A stretch of 64,000 nt of DNA from CAIKMD01 sp036501365 (GTDB lineage Bacteria > Pseudomonadota > Alphaproteobacteria > ATCC43930 > CGMCC-115725). The stretch is taken from positions 62,001-126,000 of the forward strand of contig DASYAL010000055.1 of assembly GCA_036501365.1 (NCBI GenBank). The letters run 5' to 3'. A program made the position numbers and the translations under genes. The notes under the pieces were generated by a model. That model had not been told where the DNA came from and made no database searches. It saw only the letters and a list, made by a program, of their open reading frames with translations. Below are positions 51,525-59,791 of this stretch, piece after piece (within the stretch, counting starts at the first letter, position 1; the number at the start of each line of letters is the position of its first letter).

Positions 51525-52487
51525 ATGCCTGATACCGCGCTGCTTTACGACCGCGTCAAAACCGTCATCCCGCCGATCGAATGGGGCGTCTTTGCCGCCG
51601 ACATCGACGCCATCCTGGCGCTGAAGCGCCGGCGCAACGCCGTTGTGCTGGCGCATAACTATCAGACGCCGGAGATCTTCCACTGCGTTGCCGACATCAC
51701 CGGCGACAGCCTCGCTTTGGCGCGCGAGGCGCAGAAGACCGAAGCCGCGGTGATCGTCCTCGCCGGCGTCCATTTCATGGCCGAGACGGCGAAGCTGCTC
51801 AATCCCGAAAAGACCGTGCTGATTCCCGATACCAGCGCCGGCTGCTCGCTCGCCGCCTCGATCACCGCGGCCGATGTGCGGCTGATGCGCCAGCGCTATC
51901 CCGGCGTGCCGGTGGTCAGCTACGTCAACACCTCGGCGGTGGTGAAGGCCGAGACCGATATCTGCTGCACCTCGGGCAATGCGAAGAAGGTCGTCGAATC
52001 GCTCGGCGTGCCCGAGGTCATCATGCTGCCGGACGAATACCTCGCGCTGAACGTCGCGCGCGAGACCGGCGTCAAGATCATCGCCTGGAAGGGCCATTGC
52101 GAGGTGCATGAGCGCTTCACCGCTGCCGAGATCCGCGAGCTGCGCGCGAGCCATCCCGGCGTCACCGTGCTGGCGCATCCCGAATGCCCGCCGGACGTGG
52201 TGGCCGAAGCCGATTTCGCCGGCTCGACCGCGGCGATGAGCGCCTATGTCGAGCGCGAGCATCCGCGGCGCGTCGTGCTGATGACCGAATGCTCGATGAG
52301 CGACAACATCGCGCTCCAGCATCCGGAGATCGATTTCGTGCGGCCGTGCAATCTCTGCCCCCATATGAAACGCATCACCCTCGGCAATATCCGCACCGCG
52401 CTCGAGACCATGCGCCACGAGGTGACGATCGATCCCGCGCTCGCCGCCCGCGCGCGCCAGGCGGTTGAGCGCATGCTCGCGATCTGA
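51525..52487 (+). CDS. nadA: quinolinate synthase
   Basis: A 320-residue [4Fe-4S] enzyme. The three cluster cysteines are Cys107 (TSAGCSLA), Cys192 (WKGHCEVH) and Cys278 (CNLCPHMK), matching the three-domain NadA fold. It condenses iminoaspartate with dihydroxyacetone phosphate to quinolinate. The ATG at 51525 follows GGGAACGCC, and the frame continues open far upstream without protein-like sequence. nadB begins 11 bases later. Control by the upstream inverted repeat is likely. Confidence 0.95.
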   Translation: MPDTALLYDRVKTVIPPIEWGVFAADIDAILALKRRRNAVVLAHNYQTPEIFHCVADITGDSLALAREAQKTEAAVIVLAGVHFMAETAKLLNPEKTVLIPDTSAGCSLAASITAADVRLMRQRYPGVPVVSYVNTSAVVKAETDICCTSGNAKKVVESLGVPEVIMLPDEYLALNVARETGVKIIAWKGHCEVHERFTAAEIRELRASHPGVTVLAHPECPPDVVAEADFAGSTAAMSAYVEREHPRRVVLMTECSMSDNIALQHPEIDFVRPCNLCPHMKRITLGNIRTALETMRHEVTIDPALAARARQAVERMLAI

Positions 52488-52498
52488 AGGACCGTCTT

Positions 52499-54028
52499 AT
52501 GGCTTATGACGTGAACGCGCTCGGCGGCCGGCCGGTGATTATCGGCGCCGGCCTCGCCGGCCTCATCACCGCGCTGCATCTTGCCCCCGCGCCGGTGGTG
52601 GTGCTCTCGAAAGGGCCGCTCGGAAGCGATGCCGCCAGCGACAAGGCGCAGGGTGGCGTCGCCGCGGCGGTCGGCCAGGACGACGATCCGAGCCTCCATG
52701 CCGCCGACACCATCGCGGCGGGCGACGGGCTCAACGATCCCACCGTCGTCGCGCAAATCACCAAAGCGGGGGCGAGCGCGATCGACACGCTGACGCGGCT
52801 CGGCGTGCGCTTCGACCACGGTGCCGATGGCCGACTTGCGCTCGGGCTCGAAGCGGCGCACGGCCGCCGCCGTATCGTCCATGCCGCCGGCGACGGCACC
52901 GGTCACGCGATCCTGCGCGCGGTGATCGAAGCCGTGCGGCGCACGCCGTCGATCGCGGTGCTGGAAGAAGTTGAGGCGCGCCGCCTCATTCTGCGCGACG
53001 ATGTCATTGTCGGCATCGCTGCCATCGGCAAAGGCGGGGCGCTGCTCCTACCGACCGACCGCGTCGTGATCGCGACCGGCGGCCTCGGCTATCTCTATCG
53101 CCACACCACCAACCCGACCGGCTCGTTCGGCCAGGGATTGGCGCTCGCCGCCGCCGCGGGCGCCGAGCTCGCCGATATGGAATTCGTGCAATTCCACCCC
53201 ACGGCGCTCGATACCGGGCTCGATCCGATGCCGCTGGTCAGCGAGGCGGTGCGCGGCGAAGGCGCGGTGCTGATCGACGAGACCAGCGCGCGTTTCACCG
53301 ACGAGCTGCAGCCGCGCGACGTCGTCTCGCGCGCGGTGTGGCGCCATCTCGCTGCCGGCCGTCGTGTCTTCCTCGACGCGCGCTCGGTGCTCGGGGCGCG
53401 GTTCGCCGCGCGCTTCCCCGGCATCGACCGGCTCTGCCGCCAATCCGGCATCGATCCGGCGACGATGCCGATCCCGGTGCGGCCGGCGGCGCATTATCAC
53501 ATGGGCGGGATCGCCGTCGATCATGCCGGACGCAGCTCGGTGCCCGGACTTTGGGCCTGCGGCGAGGCCGCGGCCACCGGCCTGCATGGCGCCAACCGCC
53601 TCGCGAGCAACTCGCTGCTCGAAGCCGTGGTGTGCGGAAACTGGGTCGCGGAGAGCATTGCCGTATCGCCGGCGCGCGCCAAGCGCAGCCTGCCACCGAT
53701 CGCCTTGCCACCCGCGCCCGATCCAACGCCGCTGCGCGCGATCATGGAAGAGAAAGTCGGCCTCGAGCGCGACGCCGCATCGCTCAAAGCCGCGGTCGCC
53801 ACGCTTCTGCCGCTCGCCGAGGAGGGCGCTGCCGCGCATCCCGCCATGGTCGGGCTCATGGTCGCGGTCGCCGCCTATCTGCGGCGCGAGAGCCGCGGCG
53901 GCCATTGGCGCAGCGATTTCCCCGAGACCGTTCCCGGCGAGGCGCGCCGCCGCAGCTTGCGCCTCGGCGAAGCCTTGGCACTGGCGCGCGAGATCGTCGA
54001 CGAGCCGCTGCGCGCGACGGGAGGCTGA
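52499..54028 (+). CDS. nadB: L-aspartate oxidase
   Basis: A 509-residue FAD enzyme. The FAD motif is VIIGAGLAGLITALH (glycines at 16, 18 and 21). Typical succinate-dehydrogenase-family blocks follow: 'SDKAQGGVAAAVGQDDDPSLH', 'ATGGLGYLYRHTTNPTGSFGQG', 'EFVQFHPTALD', 'HYHMGGIAVD' and 'HGANRLASNSLLEAVV'. It oxidises L-aspartate to iminoaspartate, the substrate of NadA. The C-terminal part is somewhat variable, as in other alphaproteobacteria. It lies between nadA and nadC with gaps of 11 and 3 bases. Confidence 0.94.
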   Translation: MAYDVNALGGRPVIIGAGLAGLITALHLAPAPVVVLSKGPLGSDAASDKAQGGVAAAVGQDDDPSLHAADTIAAGDGLNDPTVVAQITKAGASAIDTLTRLGVRFDHGADGRLALGLEAAHGRRRIVHAAGDGTGHAILRAVIEAVRRTPSIAVLEEVEARRLILRDDVIVGIAAIGKGGALLLPTDRVVIATGGLGYLYRHTTNPTGSFGQGLALAAAAGAELADMEFVQFHPTALDTGLDPMPLVSEAVRGEGAVLIDETSARFTDELQPRDVVSRAVWRHLAAGRRVFLDARSVLGARFAARFPGIDRLCRQSGIDPATMPIPVRPAAHYHMGGIAVDHAGRSSVPGLWACGEAAATGLHGANRLASNSLLEAVVCGNWVAESIAVSPARAKRSLPPIALPPAPDPTPLRAIMEEKVGLERDAASLKAAVATLLPLAEEGAAAHPAMVGLMVAVAAYLRRESRGGHWRSDFPETVPGEARRRSLRLGEALALAREIVDEPLRATGG

Positions 54029-54031
54029 GCG

Positions 54032-54880
54032 ATGCGCGTGCCACCGCTGCCACGGATCATGTATGAGGAGCAAGTGCGCACGGCGCTGCTCGAGGATCTC
54101 GGCCGCGCCGGAGACATCACCACCGATGCGATCATCGCGCCCGAGGCGCAGGCCAAGACCGCGCTGGTCGCGCGCAAGCCCGGTGTCGTTGCCGGGCTCG
54201 ATGTCGCGCTGCTCGCGTTCGAGCTCGTTGATCCCGCGATCAAGGCAACGATCGAGAAGCCCGACGGCAGCCGCCTCGCCGAGGGCGATACCATCGCCAC
54301 CATCGCCGGCCCGGTGCGCGGCATCCTCAGCGCCGAGCGCGTGGCGCTGAATTTCCTCTGCCATCTCTCCGGCATCGCCTCGGCGACCCGCGCCGTGGTC
54401 GATGCGGTCAACGGCACGAAGGCGCATGTCGTCTGCACGCGCAAGACGCTGCCTGGCCTGCGCAACCTGCAGAAATACGCGCTGCGCGTCGGCGGCGGCT
54501 TCAACCACCGCTTCGGCCTCGACGATGCCGTGCTCATCAAGGACAACCACATCGCGGCGGCCGGCGGCATCAAGCCCGCGGTCGAGCGCGCCCGCGCCGC
54601 GATCGGTCACCTCGTCAAGATCGAGCTCGAAGTCGATACGCTGGCGCAGCTCGAGGAAGGGCTCGCGGTGGGCGTCGATGCCGTGCTGCTCGACAATATG
54701 GATCTCGACCAGATGCGCCGCGCCGTCGCGCTGGTCGATCACCGCGCCGTCACCGAAGCCTCGGGCGGCATCACGCCGCAGACCGCACCGGCGATCGCCG
54801 CGACTGGGGTCGATCTCCTGTCGCTCGGCTGGCTGACCCACAGCGTCCAGCAGCTCGATATCGGGCTCGATTACCTCTGA
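54032..54880 (+). CDS. nadC: nicotinate-nucleotide pyrophosphorylase (quinolinate phosphoribosyltransferase)
   Basis: A 282-residue type II phosphoribosyltransferase. The signature 'HVVCTRKTLPGLRNLQKYALRVGGGFNHRFGLDDAVLIKDNHI' is present, including the Arg-Lys-Thr and Arg-His substrate ligands, and 'EVDTLAQLEEGLAVGVDAVLLDNMD' holds the acidic residues. It turns quinolinate and PRPP into nicotinate mononucleotide. The start is the ATG at 54032, three bases after the nadB stop. It closes the de novo NAD operon. Confidence 0.95.
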   Translation: MRVPPLPRIMYEEQVRTALLEDLGRAGDITTDAIIAPEAQAKTALVARKPGVVAGLDVALLAFELVDPAIKATIEKPDGSRLAEGDTIATIAGPVRGILSAERVALNFLCHLSGIASATRAVVDAVNGTKAHVVCTRKTLPGLRNLQKYALRVGGGFNHRFGLDDAVLIKDNHIAAAGGIKPAVERARAAIGHLVKIELEVDTLAQLEEGLAVGVDAVLLDNMDLDQMRRAVALVDHRAVTEASGGITPQTAPAIAATGVDLLSLGWLTHSVQQLDIGLDYL

Positions 54881-54905
54881 GCGCACGCCGCGCTATAACC
54901 AGCGC

Positions 54906-56966
54906 ATGAAATCGAACTGGAATAACGACGAAGCGGAAGGCTTCGTCCGCCGCTATGCCCAGCAGGGCGTCGGCCGCGATCTCGCTTTGCGCGTCTACAC
55001 CTCGCGGCTCCTGGGCCGGGACCCGCTGCTGGTGCTGCATGGCGGCGGCAATACTTCGGTCAAGACCACCGCGACCGATCTCGCCGGCGACGCGGTCGAG
55101 GTGCTCTGCGTCAAAGGCTCGGGCTGGGACATGGCCGATATCGAGCCTGCCGGCCTGCCCGCGGTGCGGCTGAAGCCGCTCTTGAAGCTGCGCGAGCGCG
55201 ACAAGCTCTCGGACGAAGACATGGTGCGCTATCAGCGCGCCAACCTGCTCGATCCCAGCGCGCCCAATCCCTCGGTCGAGACGCTGCTGCACGCCTTCCT
55301 GCCGCTGAAATATGTCGACCACACGCATTCGACCGCGGTGCTGAGCATCGCCGACCAGCCGAATGCCGCGGCGCTCTGTGCCGAGATCTATGGGCGTCGC
55401 ATGGGCTACGTGCCCTACATCATGCCCGGCTTTGCCCTCGCCCAGAAAGCGGCCGAGATCTACGAGGCCGATCCCGCGGTCGAAGGGCTGGTGCTGGCCA
55501 AGCACGGCATCTTCACCTTCGGCGCCGACGCGCGCGAATCCTATGAGCGCATGATCGCGATGGTGACGCGCGCCGAGGAGAGGCTGGCGAAGAACCGCAA
55601 GGGCGTGTTCGCTGCGGCGCCGCTGCCGAAAAGCGTCGCGAGCCTTGCCGCGGTGGCGCCGATCCTGCGCGGCGCGTGCGCCGAGCCCGAGGCGAAGAGC
55701 GAAGGCGCGTGGCGGCGGCTGATCCTCGATTTCCGCAGCAATCCGCAGATCCTCGCTTATGTGAATGGCGCCGAGGTGAAGCGGTATGCGCAGCAGGGCG
55801 TCGTCACGCCCGACCACACCATCCGCACCAAGAACGTCCCGCTGATCGTGCCGGTGCCCGATGCCGACGATCTCGCCGGCTTCCGCGCGGCGGCGCGGCA
55901 AGCCGCCGAGAAATTCGTCTCCGCCTATCACGTCTATTTCCAGCGCCACAACGGGCGCAGCGAACCGAAGAAGCGCGCGCTCGATCCGTTGCCGCGGGTC
56001 GCGCTGGTGCCGGGGCTCGGGCTGTTCGGCCTCGGCCGCAGCAAGAAGGACGCTGCGATCGCCGCCGACATCGCCGAGAACACGGTGCTGACCATCACCG
56101 ACGCCGAAGCCATCGGCACCTTCGAAGCGCTCCCCGAAGGGGAGCTCTTCGAGATGGAATATTGGTCGCTCGAACAGGCGAAGCTCGGCAGCGTCGCCGA
56201 AAAGCCGCTCGCGAGTCAGGTCGCGGCGGTCACCGGCGGCGCCGGCGCGATCGGCGCCGCTTGCGCGGCGCTCTTCAAGGCCAACGGTGCCGAGGTCGCG
56301 TTGCTCGACCGCGATAGCGCGGGCGCCGAAGCGGTGGCGAAAAAGCTCGGCGGCGCGGCGCTCGGCCTTGCCTGCGACGTCACCGACGAGTCATCGGTGC
56401 GCGCGGCGTTCGATGCGATCGCGGCGCAATTCGGCGGGCTCGACATCCTCATCTCCAACGCCGGCGCGGCATGGCAAGGCAAGATCGGCGAGGTCGAGGA
56501 AGCAGTGCTGCGCCAGAGCTTCGAGCTCAATTTCTTCGCCCATCAGCGCGTGGCGCAGGCCGCGGTCAAGATCATGCTCGCGCAAGGCACCGGCGGCTGC
56601 CTGCTCTTCAATGTCTCAAAGCAGGCGATCAATCCCGGCCCCGATTTCGGCCCGTACGGCCTGCCCAAGGCGGCGACGCTCTTCCTCTCGCGGCAATACG
56701 CGCTTGACTACGGCAAGGACGGCATCCGCGCCAACGCCGTCAATGCCGACCGCATCCGCAGTGGCGTGCTGTCGCCCGAGATGATCGCCGCGCGCTCCAA
56801 AGCGCGCCGCCTCAGCGAGCGCGACTATATGAGCGGCAATCTCCTCGCCCGCGAGGTTACCGCCGAAGACGTGGCGCAGGCCTTCCTGCACCAGGCGCTG
56901 TCTTTGAAGACCACGGCCGACGTCACCACCGTCGACGGCGGCAACATCGCAGCCGCGCTCAGGTAA
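54906..56966 (+). CDS. bifunctional class II aldolase/short-chain dehydrogenase
   Basis: A 686-residue two-domain protein. Residues of about 15-240 are a class II aldolase/adducin domain ('VLHGGGNTSVK', 'YVDHTHSTAVL' with H-x-H zinc ligands, 'KHGIFTFG'). Residues of about 430-686 are an SDR with 'VAAVTGGAGAIGAACAALF' and the Tyr-Lys pair in FGPYGLPKAA. This fusion resembles RhaD/RhaE-type rhamnulose aldolase-lactaldehyde dehydrogenase enzymes, but the substrate is not proven. It starts 25 bases after nadC and may ride on the same message. Confidence 0.88.
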   Translation: MKSNWNNDEAEGFVRRYAQQGVGRDLALRVYTSRLLGRDPLLVLHGGGNTSVKTTATDLAGDAVEVLCVKGSGWDMADIEPAGLPAVRLKPLLKLRERDKLSDEDMVRYQRANLLDPSAPNPSVETLLHAFLPLKYVDHTHSTAVLSIADQPNAAALCAEIYGRRMGYVPYIMPGFALAQKAAEIYEADPAVEGLVLAKHGIFTFGADARESYERMIAMVTRAEERLAKNRKGVFAAAPLPKSVASLAAVAPILRGACAEPEAKSEGAWRRLILDFRSNPQILAYVNGAEVKRYAQQGVVTPDHTIRTKNVPLIVPVPDADDLAGFRAAARQAAEKFVSAYHVYFQRHNGRSEPKKRALDPLPRVALVPGLGLFGLGRSKKDAAIAADIAENTVLTITDAEAIGTFEALPEGELFEMEYWSLEQAKLGSVAEKPLASQVAAVTGGAGAIGAACAALFKANGAEVALLDRDSAGAEAVAKKLGGAALGLACDVTDESSVRAAFDAIAAQFGGLDILISNAGAAWQGKIGEVEEAVLRQSFELNFFAHQRVAQAAVKIMLAQGTGGCLLFNVSKQAINPGPDFGPYGLPKAATLFLSRQYALDYGKDGIRANAVNADRIRSGVLSPEMIAARSKARRLSERDYMSGNLLAREVTAEDVAQAFLHQALSLKTTADVTTVDGGNIAAALR

Positions 56967-56989
56967 AATTCAGTCGTTCGGTATTTAAT

Positions 56990-57063
56990 CGTCATGCCCG
57001 GACTTGTTCCGGGCATCCACGGGTCGGAACACGTGGATCGCCGGGACATGCCCGGCGATGACG
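56990..57063. repeat. dispersed REP-like palindromic element, copy 1
   Basis: A GC-rich inverted repeat that begins CGTCATGCCCGGACTTG and ends GCCCGGCGATGACG. It shares 31 bases at its left end with the element at 61169. Such intergenic palindromes are scattered in many alphaproteobacterial genomes. It lies between the convergent aldolase and amidohydrolase genes and could also fold in mRNA 3' ends. Confidence 0.8.
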
Positions 57064-57077
57064 AAATGAGAAAGCGC

Positions 57078-58100
57078 CTACGAGAGCTTCAGCATCCGCT
57101 TGGCGTTGCCCTCATAGATCTTCTCGAGATCCTTGTCGGGCAGGCCGAGATGCTCGAGCATCTTGGTGATGTCGCGGATGAACATCGGGCCGCCTTCGGG
57201 ATCGAAGGGGCAGTCGGTGCCGAAGAGCACATGCTCGCTGCCGAAGAAGTCGATGCCGCAGCGCGTGCCCGAGGCCGAGCCATTGATCGCGGTATCGGCA
57301 TAGAACATGCGGAAATAATCGACCGGGCGCTTGCCCTTCTTCTTCATCGCCTCGATGATCTTGGCATAGCCTTCCTCGGCGCCCTCGCGCGAGCCGAGCT
57401 GGTCGAGGCCAAGGCCAACGCGCGCTTCGAGGAACGGCACCATCGCGCCGAGGTGATGGGTGATGATCTTGAGCTTCGGCCATTTGTCGAAATAGCCGGC
57501 GAACACCATGCGCGCCATCGCCGCGCTGGTCTCGTAGGGCCAGCCGAACACCCACCAGATGTCGTATTTCGAGCCGCTCTCGCCGGGATAGTCGGCGAAT
57601 TTCTGTGGCCGCGTCGGATGCATCCAGATCGGCAGGTCGTAGGAATGCAGCTTCTCGAAGAGCGGCGCGAATTCCGGATCGTCCAAGGGCCGGCCGTTGA
57701 CGTTGGTGAAGATCTGGATGCCCTTGGCGCCGAGTTTTTCGACCGCGCGGGTGATCTCCTCGAGCGTCGCCTTCATGTTGTTCATCGGCACCGAGGCGGC
57801 GAAAGCGGGGAAGCGCTTCGGATGCTTGGCGACGATCTCGGCCATGCCGTCATTGGCGATCCTGGCGAGCTCGGGCGAGCGCTCGGCCGGCGCGATGTAT
57901 TCGACCGCCGGCATCGAGAGCGTCAGGATCTGCTGATAATCGGGACCGAACTGCTCCATCATCGCGAGGCGCCGATCGAGATCGTAGAGCACGGGAATGT
58001 TGGTCCAGCGCCGGATCGTCGCCTTGTTGGGGATGACCTCGACCATCTTGTCGAAATAGGCTTTGGGGAAGATGTGCGGGAAGATGTCGATCTTCTTCAT
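57078..58100 (-). CDS. amidohydrolase of the ACMSD superfamily
   Basis: A 340-residue metal-dependent TIM-barrel hydrolase/decarboxylase. The first metal site is close to 'KKIDIFPHIFPKAYFDKM' (H-x-F instead of the usual H-x-H). Further blocks are 'LPIWMHPTRPQKF', 'PKLKIITHHLGAMVPF' and 'HVLFGTDCPFDPEGG' with the last metal-binding Asp. The superfamily includes 2-amino-3-carboxymuconate semialdehyde decarboxylase and 5-carboxyvanillate or related decarboxylases; the substrate here is undetermined. The start is the ATG at 58100; the frame extends upstream to 58223. Confidence 0.86.
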   Translation of the reverse strand: MKKIDIFPHIFPKAYFDKMVEVIPNKATIRRWTNIPVLYDLDRRLAMMEQFGPDYQQILTLSMPAVEYIAPAERSPELARIANDGMAEIVAKHPKRFPAFAASVPMNNMKATLEEITRAVEKLGAKGIQIFTNVNGRPLDDPEFAPLFEKLHSYDLPIWMHPTRPQKFADYPGESGSKYDIWWVFGWPYETSAAMARMVFAGYFDKWPKLKIITHHLGAMVPFLEARVGLGLDQLGSREGAEEGYAKIIEAMKKKGKRPVDYFRMFYADTAINGSASGTRCGIDFFGSEHVLFGTDCPFDPEGGPMFIRDITKMLEHLGLPDKDLEKIYEGNAKRMLKLS

Positions 58101-58213
58101 TCGGCGCCTCGGTGAGTTTTCTTCTGCGGGCGCATCATAGGCGGCGCTCTTCGGCGTGCAACGCGATTCAGGGTTGCTTTGCCCACCCTTGCCCAAGCCG
58201 CTAGAACCCGCTC

Positions 58214-58804
58214 GTGCCTCCAACCCAGCTTGATGCGCTCTATAAGGAGATCCGCGCCTGCAACGCCTGCGCGGCGCATCTGCCCTTGGGCGCGCGGCCG
58301 GTGCTGCGCGGCCGGGCCTCGGCGCGGCTGATGATCATCAGCCAGGCGCCCGGCACCAAGGTCCACGAGACCGGGCTTTCCTTCAATGACCGCAGCGGCG
58401 ACCGGCTGCGCGACTGGCTCGGCATCGCTCGCGAGACGTTCTACGACGAGCGCCGCGTTGCGATCCTGCCGCAGGGGTTTTGCTATCCTGGCCGCCATGC
58501 GCGCGGCGGCGATCTGCCGCCGCGGCCGGAATGCGCGCCGCTCTGGCATGAGCGCGTGCTCGCGCTGCTGCCGAAGCTCGAGCTCATCCTGCTCGTCGGC
58601 TCTTATGCCATCGACTACTACCTCGCCGGTACCAAGAAGCCGCGCATGGCCGATACGGTCGCGGCGTGGCGCGATTATCTGCCGCGCTATTTCCCGCTGC
58701 CGCATCCGTCCTGGCGCACGGTGCTGTTCGAGCGCAAGAACCCGTGGTTCGAGGAGGATTTATTGCCGGCGCTCAGGAAGCGGGTGAAGAAGCTGGTTGC
58801 ATGA
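58214..58804 (+). CDS. uracil-DNA glycosylase family protein
   Basis: A 196-residue protein. The UDG-superfamily start 'LYKEIRACNACAAHLPLGARPVLRG' holds a C-x2-C pair. Motif 1 is 'LMIISQAPGTKVHETGLSFNDRSGDRL', and the C-terminal motif is 'YFPLPHPSWRTVLFERKNPWFEEDLLPAL' with the conserved 'HPS'. It lacks the full four-cysteine Fe-S set of families 4 and 5, so its activity may differ from classical uracil removal. It starts with GTG at 58214, divergent from the amidohydrolase. Confidence 0.85.
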   Translation: MPPTQLDALYKEIRACNACAAHLPLGARPVLRGRASARLMIISQAPGTKVHETGLSFNDRSGDRLRDWLGIARETFYDERRVAILPQGFCYPGRHARGGDLPPRPECAPLWHERVLALLPKLELILLVGSYAIDYYLAGTKKPRMADTVAAWRDYLPRYFPLPHPSWRTVLFERKNPWFEEDLLPALRKRVKKLVA

Positions 58805-58815
58805 CCATCCTGCGT

Positions 58816-58920
58816 CCTTCGACTACACCACCGCTTCGCGGTGGCTCCGCTCAGGATGAGGATTTATGGCAGATGGCGTTTCCGGTTTTCCTCACCCTGA
58901 GCGAAGCGCGCAGTCGAAGG
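58816..58920. repeat. imperfect long inverted repeat, possible dispersed element
   Basis: CCTTCGAC (58816-58823) at one end pairs with GTCGAAGG (58913-58920) at the other. Inside, 'CTCAGGATGAGG' matches, imperfectly, 'CCTCACCCTGAG', and the left half has its own hairpin CCACCGC-TTC-GCGGTGG. Elements with these ends are common in Bradyrhizobium-type genomes. It lies just after the UDG-family gene. Confidence 0.7.
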
Positions 58921-58997
58921 GAGGCGATCCGAGCGGGCTGCGCGCTCTTTTGATGCTTCGCACGAGGGCTCGGCCCTAGGCTCGGGCCGGGCCTGTG

Positions 58998-59384
58998 CTA
59001 CGCGTTTTCGATCCGCTCCATATCCTCGTCGGAGAAGCCGAAATGGTGGCCGATCTCGTGGATCAGCACATGGCGCACCACGGCATAGAGGTCCTCGCCG
59101 GTCTCGCACCAGTAATCGAGCAGCGGCCGGCGATAGAGAAAGATCATGTCGACGTCGTTGCGCGGGGCGAGGACGCTCTGCCGCGGCAGCGCGACGCCGC
59201 GATAGAGGCCCAAGAGGTCGAACGGGCTGTCGAGGTCCATCTCTTCCTCGGTCTCCTCGTCGGGGAACTCCTCGACCCGGATGACCACATCGCCGACATG
59301 GCGCCGCAATTCCTCTGGTATAGTGGCGAGCGCCTGCTGCGCCAGCGTCTCGAGATCGGCGGCTGACGGCGGCGGCTGGCTCAT
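58998..59384 (-). CDS. minimal zinc metallopeptidase (PF06262 family)
   Basis: A 128-residue protein. The zinc motif HEIGH (His109, Glu110, His113) lies near the C-terminus, followed by 'HFGFSDEDMERIE' as in this family of very small gluzincins. The N-terminal half has 'VVIRVEEFPDEETEEEM' and 'LLGLYRGVALPRQS', conserved in the family. Targets are unknown; the type was first seen in acidobacteria and is common in alphaproteobacteria. It is divergent from the pterin dehydratase gene, 20 bases apart. Confidence 0.9.
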   Translation of the reverse strand: MSQPPPSAADLETLAQQALATIPEELRRHVGDVVIRVEEFPDEETEEEMDLDSPFDLLGLYRGVALPRQSVLAPRNDVDMIFLYRRPLLDYWCETGEDLYAVVRHVLIHEIGHHFGFSDEDMERIENA

Positions 59385-59404
59385 GACAGCAACGGAGGCG
59401 GCAA

Positions 59405-59710
59405 ATGGTCGAACGACTGGTTGGCGCGAAACGCAAGGAAGCGGTCGCGGAGCTGAGAGGCTGGGCCGAGGTCCAGGACCGCGACGCCATCCGCAAAGTC
59501 TATCATTTCGGCACCTTCAGCGAAGCCTGGGCGTTCATGTCGCGTGTCGCCCTGCTGGCCGAGAAAATGGACCATCACCCCGAGTGGTTCAACGTCTATA
59601 ACCGCGTCGAGATCCTACTCGCGACGCACGACGTCGAGGGCTTGAGCGAGCGCGACATAAAGCTCGCCCACGCCATCGATGAGATCGCGCCGCAGCGCGA
59701 CCGCGGCTAG
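59405..59710 (+). CDS. phhB: 4a-hydroxytetrahydrobiopterin dehydratase (pterin-4a-carbinolamine dehydratase)
   Basis: A 101-residue protein, the usual length. The signature is 'MDHHPEWFNVYNRVEILLATHDVEGLSERDIKLAHAID' with the catalytic histidines. It normally recycles the pterin of phenylalanine hydroxylase. No phhA is in the window, so it may instead serve a molybdopterin or other pterin role, as suggested for stand-alone members. It has an AGGCGGC-type weak ribosome-binding site before the ATG at 59405. Confidence 0.93.
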   Translation: MVERLVGAKRKEAVAELRGWAEVQDRDAIRKVYHFGTFSEAWAFMSRVALLAEKMDHHPEWFNVYNRVEILLATHDVEGLSERDIKLAHAIDEIAPQRDRG

Positions 59711-59791
59711 GCTCGATCGACCGAGTGGGCATAGCGCCGTCGCTCCCTGCGTGTTATTTCTGAAGCCGAGAGCGGGGAGGCAAGAGCTCGT

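Noticed and set aside
53048..54886. 612-codon minus-strand frame opposite nadB and nadC
   Set aside because: Shadow of two clear genes; no domains.
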